A stretch of DNA of 48,931 nt from Bauldia sp. (GCA_026126025.1 JAHCJZ010000014.1:1-48931); one strand, 5' to 3'. Positions 18,277 to 26,869 are shown, counted from the stretch's first letter. The notes: a model not told the origin generated them from the sequence alone. Program-made: numbers and translations.

Positions 18277-18660
18277 ATGAAGTCGCGCGAGAGCGTCGTC
18301 CGGCTCAAGCAGTTCCAGGTCGAGGACAAGCGCCGGCAGGTCACGCAGATCGAGACCATGATCGCGGAGTTCGACCGCATGTCGAACGAGCTCGCCGCGC
18401 AGGTGACGGCCGAGCACGACCGGACCGGCATCTCCGACCCGTCGCATTTCGCCTATTCCACCTTCGCCAAGGCCGCTTCGCAGCGGCGCGACAATCTCAT
18501 GGCGTCGGCGGACGAGCTGCGCGCGCAGCTCGACGTGGCGCGGGCCGCGCTCGCCGAGGCCGAGGAGGAGCTCGGCAAGTTCGCCGCGCTCCTCGAGCGC
18601 GAACGCGACGCCGACGATGTCGGCGGCCGCCGCGGCCACCCCACCGCGCTCGCCGGGTAG
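18277..18660 (+). CDS. FliJ-like coiled-coil protein, orphan next to ctrA
   Basis: 127 residues, MKSRESVVRLKQFQVEDKRR followed by a long two-helix coiled coil. This matches FliJ-type flagellar export chaperones found divergent from ctrA in Hyphomicrobiales, where fliI usually precedes fliJ. Here fliI is absent and the next gene is a metal transporter. GAGGAG and GGGG lie before the ATG. Either flagellar genes were lost and this one kept, or fliI sits elsewhere. The call rests on the coiled coil, the N-terminal motif and the position; FliJ proteins diverge strongly. Confidence 0.6.
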   Translation: MKSRESVVRLKQFQVEDKRRQVTQIETMIAEFDRMSNELAAQVTAEHDRTGISDPSHFAYSTFAKAASQRRDNLMASADELRAQLDVARAALAEAEEELGKFAALLERERDADDVGGRRGHPTALAG

Positions 18661-18706
18661 CTTCCAGGTTCACATCGTCGGATGCCGCCCCGCGCCGGGG
18701 CGCATC

Positions 18707-19381
18707 TCAATGATCGTGCGACAGCGACAGCGTCGTCAGCTCGACCGTGCCGCTTCGGAATTCCCGCCACGAGCGGCGGAGGATCTGCAGCGCCGAGCTG
18801 AAGAACAGCGCCCCCATGACGGCCGCGACGATGAGATCGGGCCATGCCGATGCGGTGAGCCAGACCGCGCCGCCGGCGATGATGACGGCGACATTGCCGA
18901 TCGCGTCGTTGCGCGAGCAGAGCCAGACGCTGCGGACATTGGCGTCGCCGTCCCTGTAGCGCATCAGCAGGACGACGCTGGCGAGGTTCGCGGCGAGCGC
19001 CAGGAACCCGATCACGCCCATGGTCGCGGCGACGGGGACTTCCCTGAAGAACACCTCATAGGCGGTCGAGCCCACCACCCAGGCGCCTATCAGGAAGAGG
19101 CTGGCGCCCTTGGCGAGCGCGGCGCCGGCGCGAACGCGAACCGCCGCGCCGATGACCGCAAGGCTCACGCCATAGGTCAGCGTGTCCGCCAGGAAATCGA
19201 GCGCGTCGGCCTGCAGGGCCTTCGATCCCGCGAGATGGCCGGCGACCATCTCGACCGCGAACATCGCCGCATTGATGGCGATGACCGCCCACAGCACCCG
19301 CCTGTATCGCCGGTCGACTCCGTCGAAGGTTGGGTTGCCGTGGCACCCGCAGGCGTCATCGTCGTGGCAGTGGTCGTCCAT
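18707..19381 (-). CDS. CDF-family cation efflux transporter
   Basis: Proton-coupled divalent metal exporter, 224 residues with about six membrane helices. The N-terminus is Cys/His/Asp-rich (MDDHCHDDDACGCHG), a likely metal-binding tail, and a short His tail SLSHDH closes the protein. Helix 2 carries QADALDFLADTLTY and helix 5 SRNDAIGNVAVI in place of the common HxxxD pairs; Asp/Asn ligands of this kind occur in a CDF subgroup. GAGGA lies about 8 bases before this ATG; an in-frame start 17 codons upstream would run into the operator. It is divergent from merR with a shared MerR-type operator, so it is probably induced by Zn, Cd, Pb or Co. Confidence 0.88.
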   Translation of the reverse strand: MDDHCHDDDACGCHGNPTFDGVDRRYRRVLWAVIAINAAMFAVEMVAGHLAGSKALQADALDFLADTLTYGVSLAVIGAAVRVRAGAALAKGASLFLIGAWVVGSTAYEVFFREVPVAATMGVIGFLALAANLASVVLLMRYRDGDANVRSVWLCSRNDAIGNVAVIIAGGAVWLTASAWPDLIVAAVMGALFFSSALQILRRSWREFRSGTVELTTLSLSHDH

Positions 19382-19420
19382 CGCGCGGTCCTCTTTCCTC
19401 ACCAAGGCGGCGACGCTATT

Positions 19421-19439
19421 TCCTCCAGTCACTAGAGGA
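19421..19439. promoter_or_regulatory. MerR-family operator and CDF promoter
   Basis: 19-base dyad TCCTCCAGTCACTAGAGGA, symmetric except for one pair off centre. On the minus strand TTGCTC (19443-19438) and TAGCGT (19418-19413) flank a 19-base spacer containing the dyad, which is the overlong spacer typical of MerR-activated promoters. The right arm also contains the merR ribosome site GAGGAG. Confidence 0.75.
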
Positions 19440-19449
19440 GCAAGCCCCG

Positions 19450-19884
19450 ATGGCAGGACTGACGATCGGTGCGGTTGCCCGCGCTGCCGGTGTGAAGGTT
19501 CCGACGATCCGCTTCTATGAGGGCCTCGGGCTGATGCCGGCGCCGCCGCGGACCGAGGGCAACCGGCGGACCTACGACATCGCCGCGGTGCGCCGGCTTC
19601 AGTTCATTCGCCACGCCCGCGAGCTCGGCTTTGCAATTGATGCCATTCGCACCTTGCTCGCGCTGTCGGACCGGCCCGACGATCCGTGCTGCGACGCCGA
19701 TCACCTCGCGCAGAACCACCTTGCGGACATCGAGAGCAAGATCGACCGCCTGATCGCGCTGCGGGAGGAGGTACGCCGGATGGTCGAAGGCTGCGCCCGG
19801 GGTCGAATCCGCGATTGCCGCGTGATCGAAGTGCTCGCCGAGCGGGATCACAGGCACCCGCCGCCATCGCGGCTCTCCGGCTAG
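19450..19884 (+). CDS. MerR-family heavy-metal regulator (CadR/PbrR/ZntR type)
   Basis: 144-residue activator that twists its overlong promoter when metal binds. N-terminal winged helix LTIGAVARAAGVKVPTIRFYEGLGLMPAPPRTEGNRR, dimer helix from about residue 80, and Cys ligands: a CC pair in DRPDDPCCDADHL and a C-x7-C loop in EGCARGRIRDC, plus a His-containing end (RDHRH). The loop spacing is intermediate between CadR (x6) and PbrR (x8), so the metal is uncertain. GAGGAG lies 9 bases before the ATG and within the operator, so bound MerR could also limit its own translation or transcription. Confidence 0.88.
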   Translation: MAGLTIGAVARAAGVKVPTIRFYEGLGLMPAPPRTEGNRRTYDIAAVRRLQFIRHARELGFAIDAIRTLLALSDRPDDPCCDADHLAQNHLADIESKIDRLIALREEVRRMVEGCARGRIRDCRVIEVLAERDHRHPPPSRLSG

Positions 19885-20043
19885 CCCGGCCGTCGCCTGT
19901 CGACGCTTCGAATTAAATCCTGTGTTCTCCAGTAACACTTCGCTGACGCTGCCAATGTCACCCCAGCAACCCTGACGCGATCCCAGTCTTATCCCTCGCA
20001 AGCATGGGCAACGTTGTTACCCGGCTGAACATGGGAGAAGACA

Positions 20044-20853
20044 ATGCAGCGCAAATCAAAGGTATTGCTTGCCGGCGTTCTGCTGGCAGGAGCCTCCGTC
20101 ACTGCGGCTTCCGCTCAGCTGCTGAATCTCGGTGACAGCGGCGTGGGCGAAATCCTCGATCTGAGCGATCTGCTCGATCTCGATCTCGATTCCGACGATG
20201 CGGACGACATCGATGTCGACCTCGACCTCAACGATGGCGATCTCGGCGCCGCGCTCGACCTCAATCTCTTCAACGACACCGACGTCGACGGCGTGGTCGA
20301 TCTCAACCTCAACAATGGCGTCAGGGGCATGGTCGGGCTGGGCGTGAACGACCCGAACGCCGACGGGGACGTGATCATCGACGTCAACGCCCTCGGCGGC
20401 GGCGGCGATAGCGGCGCCAGCGTCATCATCAGCGTCGAGCTGCTCAACCGTCTCCTCAATGGCGGCGGGGATGACGACGACGATGGGGACGGGGATGGGG
20501 ACGGCGACCCGCCCGGCGGCGATGATCCCGACGGCAATGGCGTGGGCGGCGGCGGGGGCGGCATCCGCGTCGCGCAGGCCGGCGGCGGCGGTGGCAGCGG
20601 AGACGCGCAGGTCTGCCTCTTCGCCGGCGCGAATTTCGAGGGCGACGGCGTCTGCGGCGGCGCGGGCGACGAGGCTCCCGACCTGCCGGACAGCTGGGAC
20701 AACCGGATCTCGTCGATCCGGATCAGCGGTGGCCTCAGCGTCGAGGTCTGCGGCGACGACAATTACAGCGGGTGGTGCGTCGAATACACCGCCAGCGTCG
20801 CCCAGCTGCCGGCGGGCCAGGACAACGACATCTCGTCCTTCCGCATCTACTAG
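20044..20853 (+). CDS. Secreted Asp-rich protein with a C-terminal crystallin-like module
   Basis: 269 residues with a signal peptide (about 1-24, cut after TAASA). Residues about 30-115 alternate Leu/Val with Asp/Asn (DLLDLDLDSDDADDIDVDL and similar), giving a very acidic strand-like repeat. A run of Asp-Gly follows at about 142-165, then a Gly-rich hinge. The last 80 residues hold one crystallin/I36-like module: VCLFAGANFEGDGVC, WDNRISSIRI, VCGDDNYSGWC and NDISSFRIY. This module is closely similar to the last module of the protein at 11097-12092. GGGAGAAG precedes the ATG. The acidic part could bind calcium, which is an inference. Single-gene unit with its own terminator. Confidence 0.72.
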   Translation: MQRKSKVLLAGVLLAGASVTAASAQLLNLGDSGVGEILDLSDLLDLDLDSDDADDIDVDLDLNDGDLGAALDLNLFNDTDVDGVVDLNLNNGVRGMVGLGVNDPNADGDVIIDVNALGGGGDSGASVIISVELLNRLLNGGGDDDDDGDGDGDGDPPGGDDPDGNGVGGGGGGIRVAQAGGGGGSGDAQVCLFAGANFEGDGVCGGAGDEAPDLPDSWDNRISSIRISGGLSVEVCGDDNYSGWCVEYTASVAQLPAGQDNDISSFRIY

Positions 20854-20863
20854 GAGCGATCCC

Positions 20864-20898
20864 GAAGAGGGCGCGGCGCGCTTGCCGCGCCCTTCTTC
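20864..20898 (+). terminator. Terminator after the Asp-rich secreted protein
   Basis: Stem GGGCGCGGC/GCCGCGCCC (extended by GAAGA/TTCTTC) directly after the stop codon, then TTCTTC. Confidence 0.6.
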
Positions 20899-21049
20899 AC
20901 GCCCCAACGGCGGCTGTGGACAGCTTCGCGGTTCCGGCCGATAGGGGCGATTCTATTCAATTGGATTAGCACTCCCGCAATGAATCGGTCATAGCTTCCG
21001 GCGCGAGCCAGACGGCCGCTTTCGGCCGTTCCGCCGCGACGGAGCGCAC

Positions 21050-21421
21050 ATGTCGAAGACGGTCCTGGTCGTGGAGGACAACGAGCTCAACATGAAGCTC
21101 TTCCACGACCTCCTCGAAGCCAGCGGCTACGACACTATCCAGACCCGCAACGGGCTGGAGGCGATCGAGCTGGCCCGCCAGCACCGCCCGGATCTGATCC
21201 TGATGGACATCCAGCTGCCGGAAGTCTCCGGGCTGGAGGTCACCAAATGGATCAAGGAGGACGACGACCTCCGCTCCATACCGGTGATCGCGATCACCGC
21301 TTTCGCGATGAAAGGCGACGAGGATCGCATCCGCCAGGGCGGCTGCGAGGCGTATCTCTCCAAGCCGATCTCGGTCGGCAAGTTCATCGAGACCGTCCGG
21401 GCCTATCTCGGCGAAGGTTGA
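21050..21421 (+). CDS. divK: Single-domain response regulator DivK
   Basis: 123-residue receiver that, when phosphorylated, inhibits the CckA route to CtrA through DivL. Key residues: acidic pair in [18 protein letters not shown], Asp in [17 protein letters not shown], Thr in [14 protein letters not shown] and Lys in YLSKPI, all as in Caulobacter DivK. GGAG lies about 7 bases before the ATG. Only 9 bases separate it from pleD, the usual divK-pleD operon. Confidence 0.96.
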   Translation: MSKTVLVVEDNELNMKLFHDLLEASGYDTIQTRNGLEAIELARQHRPDLILMDIQLPEVSGLEVTKWIKEDDDLRSIPVIAITAFAMKGDEDRIRQGGCEAYLSKPISVGKFIETVRAYLGEG

Positions 21422-21430
21422 TCGAAAGCC

Positions 21431-22792
21431 ATGACCGCGCGTGTCCTCGTCGTCGACGATGTTCCGGCCAATGTGAAATTGCTCGAGGCGCGCCTGTCGG
21501 CCGAGTATTTCGAGGTGGTGACGGCAGCCGACGGCCAGCGCGCGCTCGACATCGCCGAGCGCGGCCAGTGCGACATCGTCCTCCTCGACGTGATGATGCC
21601 GCATATGGACGGCTTCGAGGTCTGCCGGCGGCTCAAGGCGAACCCCAAGACCGCGCAGCTGCCGGTGATCATGATCACCGCGCTCGACACGCCGGCCGAC
21701 CGCGTCGCGGGGCTGGAGGCGGGCGCCGACGACTTCCTCACCAAGCCGGTGAACGACCTCGCGCTGATCACCCGGGTGCGCAGCCTGTCGCGGCTGAAGA
21801 TGCTGACCGACGAGCTTGGCGCGCGGGCCGCCACCTCGACGCAGATGGGGCTTGAGGCCGAGGACGCGTCGTTCCGCCGGCCGGGCACCATCCTCCTCGT
21901 CGACGACCGGGCGTCGAGCCGCGAGCGCATCGTCGCCGGCCTCCAGCGCGACCATCATGTCAGCGTCGAGGCCGATCCGCAGGAGGCGCTGTTCAAGGCC
22001 GCCGAGGGCGGCTTCGACATGGCGATCGTCTCGCTCGAGCTGACCGGCCATGACGGCCTCCGTCTCTGCTCGCAGCTGCGCTCCCTCGACCGCACGCGGA
22101 TGCTGCCGATCCTCGTCCTCGTCGGGCCGGGGGAGGAGGCGCGGCTGATGCGGGCGCTCGACCTCGGCGTCAACGACTACCTGCAGCGGCCGATCGACAA
22201 GAACGAGATGCTGGCGCGGGTGCGCACCCAGATCCGCCGCAAGCGCTTCTCCGACCGGCTGCGCGACTCCGTGCAGCAGACGATCGAGATGGCGATCACC
22301 GACGGCCTCACCGGCCTCCACAATCGCCGCTATTTCGAACGCCATCTCGACACGCTGGTCGAGCAGGCGGCCGATCGCGGCCGGCCGCTGTCGCTCCTCA
22401 TCCTCGACGTCGATCACTTCAAGGCGATCAACGATACGCTCGGCCATGGCGCGGGCGACGAGGTGCTGACCGAATTCTCCCGGCGCCTTCGCGGCGCGGT
22501 GCGTGGCATCGACCTCGCCTGTCGCTACGGCGGCGAAGAATTCGTGGTGGCGATGCCGGACACCGATCCCGCGCTCGCCTATCTCGTCGGCGAGCGCCTC
22601 AGGCTCAAGATCGCCGGCGAACCATTTGCGGTCGGCGCGGGCGTCGAGCCGGTGAAGGTGACGGTGTCGATCGGCGTCGCCGCGCTCGCCGGCCCCGAGG
22701 ACACGCCGAAAGCGCTCATCGAGCGCGCCGACGCCGCCCTCTACCAGGCCAAGCGCGCCGGCCGTAACCGCGTCGCCGCCGCGGCGGCGTAA
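21431..22792 (+). CDS. pleD: Diguanylate cyclase response regulator PleD
   Basis: Makes cyclic di-GMP and controls polar development. The 453-residue product has a functional receiver (about 1-120, LLDVMMPHMDGFEV), a second adaptor receiver without the conserved Asp (about 155-270, MAIVSLELTGHD) and a GGDEF domain (about 290-453). The active site reads GGEEF within ACRYGGEEFVVAMP, and RGID just before it is an RxxD inhibitory site, so product inhibition is expected. The layout matches Caulobacter PleD. Confidence 0.97.
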   Translation: MTARVLVVDDVPANVKLLEARLSAEYFEVVTAADGQRALDIAERGQCDIVLLDVMMPHMDGFEVCRRLKANPKTAQLPVIMITALDTPADRVAGLEAGADDFLTKPVNDLALITRVRSLSRLKMLTDELGARAATSTQMGLEAEDASFRRPGTILLVDDRASSRERIVAGLQRDHHVSVEADPQEALFKAAEGGFDMAIVSLELTGHDGLRLCSQLRSLDRTRMLPILVLVGPGEEARLMRALDLGVNDYLQRPIDKNEMLARVRTQIRRKRFSDRLRDSVQQTIEMAITDGLTGLHNRRYFERHLDTLVEQAADRGRPLSLLILDVDHFKAINDTLGHGAGDEVLTEFSRRLRGAVRGIDLACRYGGEEFVVAMPDTDPALAYLVGERLRLKIAGEPFAVGAGVEPVKVTVSIGVAALAGPEDTPKALIERADAALYQAKRAGRNRVAAAAA

Positions 22793-22839
22793 GTCCCCAT
22801 CCATCCGGGGTGAAGCGTAAAGGCGAAACGTCCTTGTTT

Positions 22840-22920
22840 CGTCATTCCGGCGAAGGCCGGAATCCAGAGCGACAGGCTCGGAGCAAGCGGTTCTGGACCC
22901 CGGCCTTCGCCGGGGTGACG
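22840..22920. repeat. Composite palindromic repeat, family B copy 2
   Basis: Same outer arms and orientation as 6611-6692, with a different central 30 bases. Intergenic after pleD. Confidence 0.85.
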
Positions 22921-23059
22921 ACCGTAGGGGTGGGGTGAAGGGGCAGCACGAAGCGCCCACAACCTTCGGTTTTATCGGGCCGCGGGGCTGCTCGGTTTAG
23001 GTTAACGCTTTACAAAAACAGAAAATTCGACCCAAAGCGCGGCGCCCATTTGGTTGCTT

Positions 23060-23272
23060 TCCCGAGGGGCGGGGATAAAGTCCGGGACACCTTTCGGGAG
23101 CGCTCGGCCGATGCTTAGCCGACGATCCAGTCAGTGATGCCCTACGGAGTGCTCAGGTCCGCCGCATCTCCTGGGTCCGTGGGGTCGGTCCGGCCCAGAA
23201 CGGATTGAGTGGCCTCCTCGTATAAACCCGTTCTGGGCCGGCCACTAATTTCCCGCTTCCACGCGGACAAAC
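23060..23272 (+). ncRNA. Candidate structured non-coding RNA upstream of a shared terminator
   Basis: The 532-base gap between pleD and rpmG has no convincing gene. It contains a 14-base stem CCGGCCCAGAACGG / CCGTTCTGGGCCGG (about 23190-23243, loop of about 24), a TCGGC/GCCGA hairpin (about 23104-23122) and a CCAG...GATGC / GCATC...CTGG pairing (about 23127-23174), ending before a strong terminator. The plus direction is inferred from that terminator. I do not recognise it as 6S, SRP, tmRNA or RNase P RNA. It may instead be a decayed repeat. Confidence 0.35.
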
Positions 23273-23303
23273 AAAAAGGCACCGCCGCGGCGGTGCCTTT
23301 TTC
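23273..23303. terminator. Bidirectional rho-independent terminator
   Basis: Perfect palindrome GGCACCGCCGCGGCGGTGCC (23278-23297) flanked by AAAAA and TTTTT. It serves rpmG on the minus strand and any plus-strand transcript from the preceding gap. Confidence 0.85.
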
Positions 23304-23324
23304 ATGCGCGGCGCTGGCGCAGCG

Positions 23325-23492
23325 CTACTTGATCTTGGCTTCCTTGAACTCGACGTGCTTGCGCACGACCGGGTCGTACTTCTTCATCGAGAGCTTCTCG
23401 GTCTGCGTGCGCGAGTTCTTCTTCGCGACGTAGAAGTAGCCGGTGTCGGCCGAGCTCACGAGCTTGATCTTGATCGTGGTGGCTTTCGCCAT
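23325..23492 (-). CDS. rpmG: 50S ribosomal protein L33
   Basis: 55 residues, [28 protein letters not shown], ending [11 protein letters not shown], the standard alphaproteobacterial L33. It has no Cys pairs, so it is the zinc-independent form. The frame is open far upstream, but the ATG at 23492 with GAGGA about 12 bases before it gives the conserved protein. Confidence 0.97.
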   Translation of the reverse strand: MAKATTIKIKLVSSADTGYFYVAKKNSRTQTEKLSMKKYDPVVRKHVEFKEAKIK

Positions 23493-23568
23493 GGGGGTCT
23501 GTCCTCGAGGTCGGCCGCCGCGCGGCCCGCCGGGTTGGCCGCGATACCTATCGATCCGCGGCCGAAAG

Positions 23569-24069
23569 TCAAGAAACCGGGCGGGCCTGCTCCTGGGCGA
23601 CCGGGAGATCCGCCGCGATCGCCGGGCCGTCGGCGCCGAAGCTCCCGGCGTCCGCACGCGGGTCGAAGCCGTGCATGTAGAGCGCCCATTGCAGCCCGAC
23701 CACGGCGCCCTTCACCGGCTGGAGGAGGGCGAGCGTCATGACGAGCGTCGCGGGGATCCAGATCGCCAGATGCGCCCAGGTCGGGATGTCGAGCCGGGTA
23801 TAGAAGAAGAGGAGGGCGGTGACGATGACATGGCCGACGATCACGATGGTGATGTAAGGCGGCAGGTCGTCGGCCCGGTGATGCGTGTAATCCTCGCCGC
23901 AGACCGCGCAGTTCGGCACGGTCTTGAGGAACCGGTAGAACAGGCGGCCCTCGCCGCAGTTCGGACAGCGGCACTTGATGCCGCGGCCGATGGCCTGGCC
24001 GGTCGCCCGCTTCGGCAGCCCGCTTTCGGTCCCGCCGAAGGTCATCGGGGCGGAATGTCCTGCGTCCAT
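23569..24069 (-). CDS. DUF983 family zinc-ribbon membrane protein
   Basis: 166 residues with two CxxC pairs ([13 protein letters not shown] and [10 protein letters not shown]), then [13 protein letters not shown] and two membrane helices (about 73-92 and 100-120), the DUF983 pattern. No established function. It normally lies between rnr and rpmG in Hyphomicrobiales, as here. Start at 24069 with AAGGA about 12 bases upstream; MTFGGTE eight codons later is an alternative. Confidence 0.87.
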   Translation of the reverse strand: MDAGHSAPMTFGGTESGLPKRATGQAIGRGIKCRCPNCGEGRLFYRFLKTVPNCAVCGEDYTHHRADDLPPYITIVIVGHVIVTALLFFYTRLDIPTWAHLAIWIPATLVMTLALLQPVKGAVVGLQWALYMHGFDPRADAGSFGADGPAIAADLPVAQEQARPVS

Positions 24070-24162
24070 TGCATGATCCTTCGCAGCGTCCCGCCGTCAG
24101 CTAAGGCGCGTCGCGCCGGTCTGGCAAGGCGATAACGGTGCGGCGAAATCGCTGCGCCACGG

Positions 24163-26458
24163 TCAGCGGCGGCCGCGGCCGCGCCCGGCGGCGCGCTTTC
24201 CGGCCGGCCGGGCGCGCACCGGCCTGCCGCGCCCACCCTTGGGTCCGCGGCCGACCGGCACCGTCCGGCCCTCGCTCAGCATCTCGAAGCGGAGCGCGCC
24301 GGCGAGCGGCGCCGCTTCGATCAGTCGCACCTCGACCGCGTCGCCGAGCTGGTGCATCTCGCCGGTCGCCCGGCCGATCACCGCGTGCCGCGCCTCGTCA
24401 TGGACGAAATAGTCGTTGCCGAGGGTGGAGATCGGCACGAAGCCGTCGGCGCCGGTGTCGTCGAGCTTCACGAAGAGCCCGGCGCGGGTGACGCCGGCGA
24501 TGCGGCCGGTGAAGGTAGCGCCGATGCGGTCGGCCAGCCAGTGCGCCACCAGCCGGTCGATGGTCTCGCGCTCGGCGACCATGGCGCGGCGCTCGGCGGC
24601 GGAGATCTCGGCGGCGATCACCGGCAGCTCGTTCTCGATGCCGTCGGGGAGGCCGCCCTCGCCGAGCTTCAGCGCGCCGATCAGCGCGCGATGGACGAGA
24701 AGGTCGGCATAGCGGCGGATCGGCGAGGTGAAATGCGCGTAGCGGCGGAGGTTGAGGCCGAAATGGCCGATATTCTCCGGGCTGTACTCGGCCTGGCTCT
24801 GGGTGCGCAGCACGACCTCGTGGATCACCTGGCCATGCGTGGTGGTCCTGAGCCGGGAAAGGATCGCGTTGAAATGGCTCGGCCGCAGGTTGCCGCTCTT
24901 CGGCAGGCTGACCTCTATCGAGGCGAGGAATTCGCGCAGCGCCTCCAGTTTGGCGAGCGAGGGCGCGTCGTGGATGCGGTAGACGAGGGGCGACTTCGCC
25001 TTCTCCAGCGTCTCGGCGGCGGCGACGTTCGCCTGGATCATGAACTCCTCGATCAGCCGGTGCGCTTCGAGCCGCTCCGGCACGACGATCCGCTCGATCG
25101 CGCCGCTCTTGCCGACGATCACCTTCCGCTCGGGGATCTCCAGCTCGAGCGGCTCGCGCTCGGCGCGCGCGCGGGCGAGCGCCTGGTACGCGTCCCACAG
25201 TGGACCCAGCACCGGCTCGACCGCGACCGCGGCACCGCTGGCCTTTCCGTCGAACGCCGACTGCGCCTCGGTGTAGGCGAGCTTCGCCGCGGAGCGCATC
25301 AGGATGCGGTGGAAGCGGTGTGAGCGCTTCTGGCCATCGGCCGAGAAGACCATCCGCACCGCGAGGGCGGGGCGGTCCTTCCCCTCGACCAGCGAGCAGA
25401 GGTCGTTGGAGATGCGCTCGGGCAGCATCGGCACGACGCGGTCGGGGAAGTAGACCGAGTTGCCGCGCTTCACCGCCTCGCGGTCGAGCGCAGAGCCGGG
25501 GCGGACATACCAGCCGACATCGGCGATCGCGACGGTGACGACGAAGCCGCCCAGGTTCTTCGGGTCGTCGTCGGGCGCGGCGTGGACGGCGTCGTCATGG
25601 TCCTTGGCGTCGACCGGGTCGATCGTCACCAGCGGCAGGTCGCGCCAGTCCTCGCGATCCTTCCGGCCGATGCGCGGCGCCTTCCGCGCCTCCTCCAGCG
25701 CCGCGTCGGGGAAGACATGCGGGATGCCATGCGCCTCGACGGCGATCATCGAGACTGCCTTCTCCGACCGCATCGCGCCGATCACCTCGGCCACCCGCGC
25801 CGTCGGCGCGCCGTAGCGGCCGCGCAGCCCGGCGACGCTCGCGCGCACGAGGTCGCCCTCCTTCGCGTCGCCGAGCCCGTCGGGCGCCAGCGTCAGCTCG
25901 CGCTCCTTGCGGCTCACCGGCTCCAGCCGCCAGGCGGTGCCGGCCTGCCGTACGACGCCGAGCATGGTCGCGGCCGGACGTTCCAGCACCTTGATCGGCC
26001 GTGCGGTGTAGCGCGCGCCCTCGCCCTTCTCCGCCGGCGTCAGCCGCGCCAGCACCCGGTCGCCGACCGCCGGCGCTGGCCGGGCGGCGCTCGCGGTCGC
26101 GCCTGCGCGGCGCCGCGCCCGCCAGCACGACGATCCGCGGGGCGGCGCCCTCCTCCTCGTCCCACTCGGCGGGCTCGGCGACGAGATCGCCATCCGCGGT
26201 GCGCCCGGTGATGGCGATGACGGTGACCGAGGGGAGGTCGCCCGGCCGCGCCAGCCGGTTCCGCCGGCCCTTCACAGCGCCGTCCTCGCTCAGCTCCTTC
26301 AGCAGCCGCTTCAGCGCGATCTTGCCGGCGCCGGTGATGCCGAACGCCCGCGCGATCTCCCGCTTCCCCGCCTCCCCAGGATGATCGGCGATGAAGGCGA
26401 GCACATCCTCCCGGCTCGGCAATGGTTGCTCGGACGGCTTCGGTCTGGCTTGCGGCAT
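24163..26458 (-). CDS. rnr: Ribonuclease R, reading frame apparently broken near 26060-26125
   Basis: 3'-5' exoribonuclease that degrades structured RNA. The main frame carries the cold-shock part, the RNB catalytic domain (DPVDAKDHDDAVHA with its metal-binding Asp set, YFPDRVVPMLPERISN), a C-terminal S1 domain (GATFTGRIAGVTRAGLFVKL) and an Arg/Gly-rich tail. The N-terminal helix-turn-helix part (MPQARPKPSE, REDVLAFIADHPGEAGKREI) lies in another frame that covers 26458 to about 26120. Family similarity passes from one frame to the other between VVLAG and PAPAVGDRVL. One extra base, or two missing, in a GC-rich run would explain it. It may be a sequencing error or a real mutation. Start taken at MPQARPK. 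Confidence 0.8.
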
Positions 26459-26498
26459 GCGACGGGCCAATTCGATCTCTTTCCGCCTACCCATCATT

Positions 26499-26533
26499 CG
26501 TCATGGCCGGACTTGTTCCGGCCATCCACGTCT
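26499..26533. repeat. Left inverted repeat of the GIY-YIG cassette (family C)
   Basis: 35 bases starting CGTCATGGCCGGACTTGTTC and ending CCACGTCT, itself a GGCCGG/CCGGCC hairpin. It is inverted relative to 26870-26904. Confidence 0.8.
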
Positions 26534-26543
26534 TGTTGACGGG

Positions 26544-26834
26544 CTAAATGTTCAACTCGTCGTAGAGGTCGCGCCAATTCGGGTTGGTCGCCATGATGGT
26601 GCGAACCTTCCACGCCCGCGGCCAGTGCTTCATCGTCTTCTCGCGCTGGATCGCGGAGACGATGTCGTCGTAGCGCTCGTACCAGACAAGCATCTTCAAG
26701 CCGTACCGCGAGGTGAAGCCGGGAATCGCCCCGGTCCGGTGCTGGAAGATTCGCAGACGGAGGTCGCTCGTCACGCCGATATAGAGGATGCCGTTGCGGC
26801 GATTTGTGACGATGTAGACGAAGGCGTTCCCCAT
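26544..26834 (-). CDS. Small GIY-YIG nuclease-family protein
   Basis: 96 residues: FVYIVTNRRNGILYIGVTSD (GIY-YIG variant VYI...YIG), Arg in DLRLRIFQHRTG, FTSRYGLKMLVWYERYDD, catalytic-type Glu in QREKTMKHWPRAWK and the family ending NPNWRDLYDE. The set looks complete. Such UPF0213-like proteins have no firm role. The gene lies between rnr and topA and is bracketed by matching inverted repeats about 11 bases after its stop and 36 before its start. This suggests acquisition as a unit. No obvious ribosome site precedes the ATG; the repeat itself is open in frame further upstream. Confidence 0.88.
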   Translation of the reverse strand: MGNAFVYIVTNRRNGILYIGVTSDLRLRIFQHRTGAIPGFTSRYGLKMLVWYERYDDIVSAIQREKTMKHWPRAWKVRTIMATNPNWRDLYDELNI

Positions 26835-26869
26835 CGCGTGAGTATCGCCGAAAGCGCCCTGCAAAAGGA

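Noticed and set aside
20966-22960. 664-codon open frame opposite divK and pleD
   Set aside because: Antisense to two firmly identified genes and spanning a palindromic repeat; no recognisable protein.
23081-23100. AAAGTCCGGG resembling the conserved RNase P RNA segment
   Set aside because: The remaining RNase P core elements are absent and the available length (about 240 bases) is too short.
23209-23433. 74-codon GTG-started frame before and across rpmG
   Set aside because: It crosses the terminator and reads antisense into rpmG; no ribosome site.
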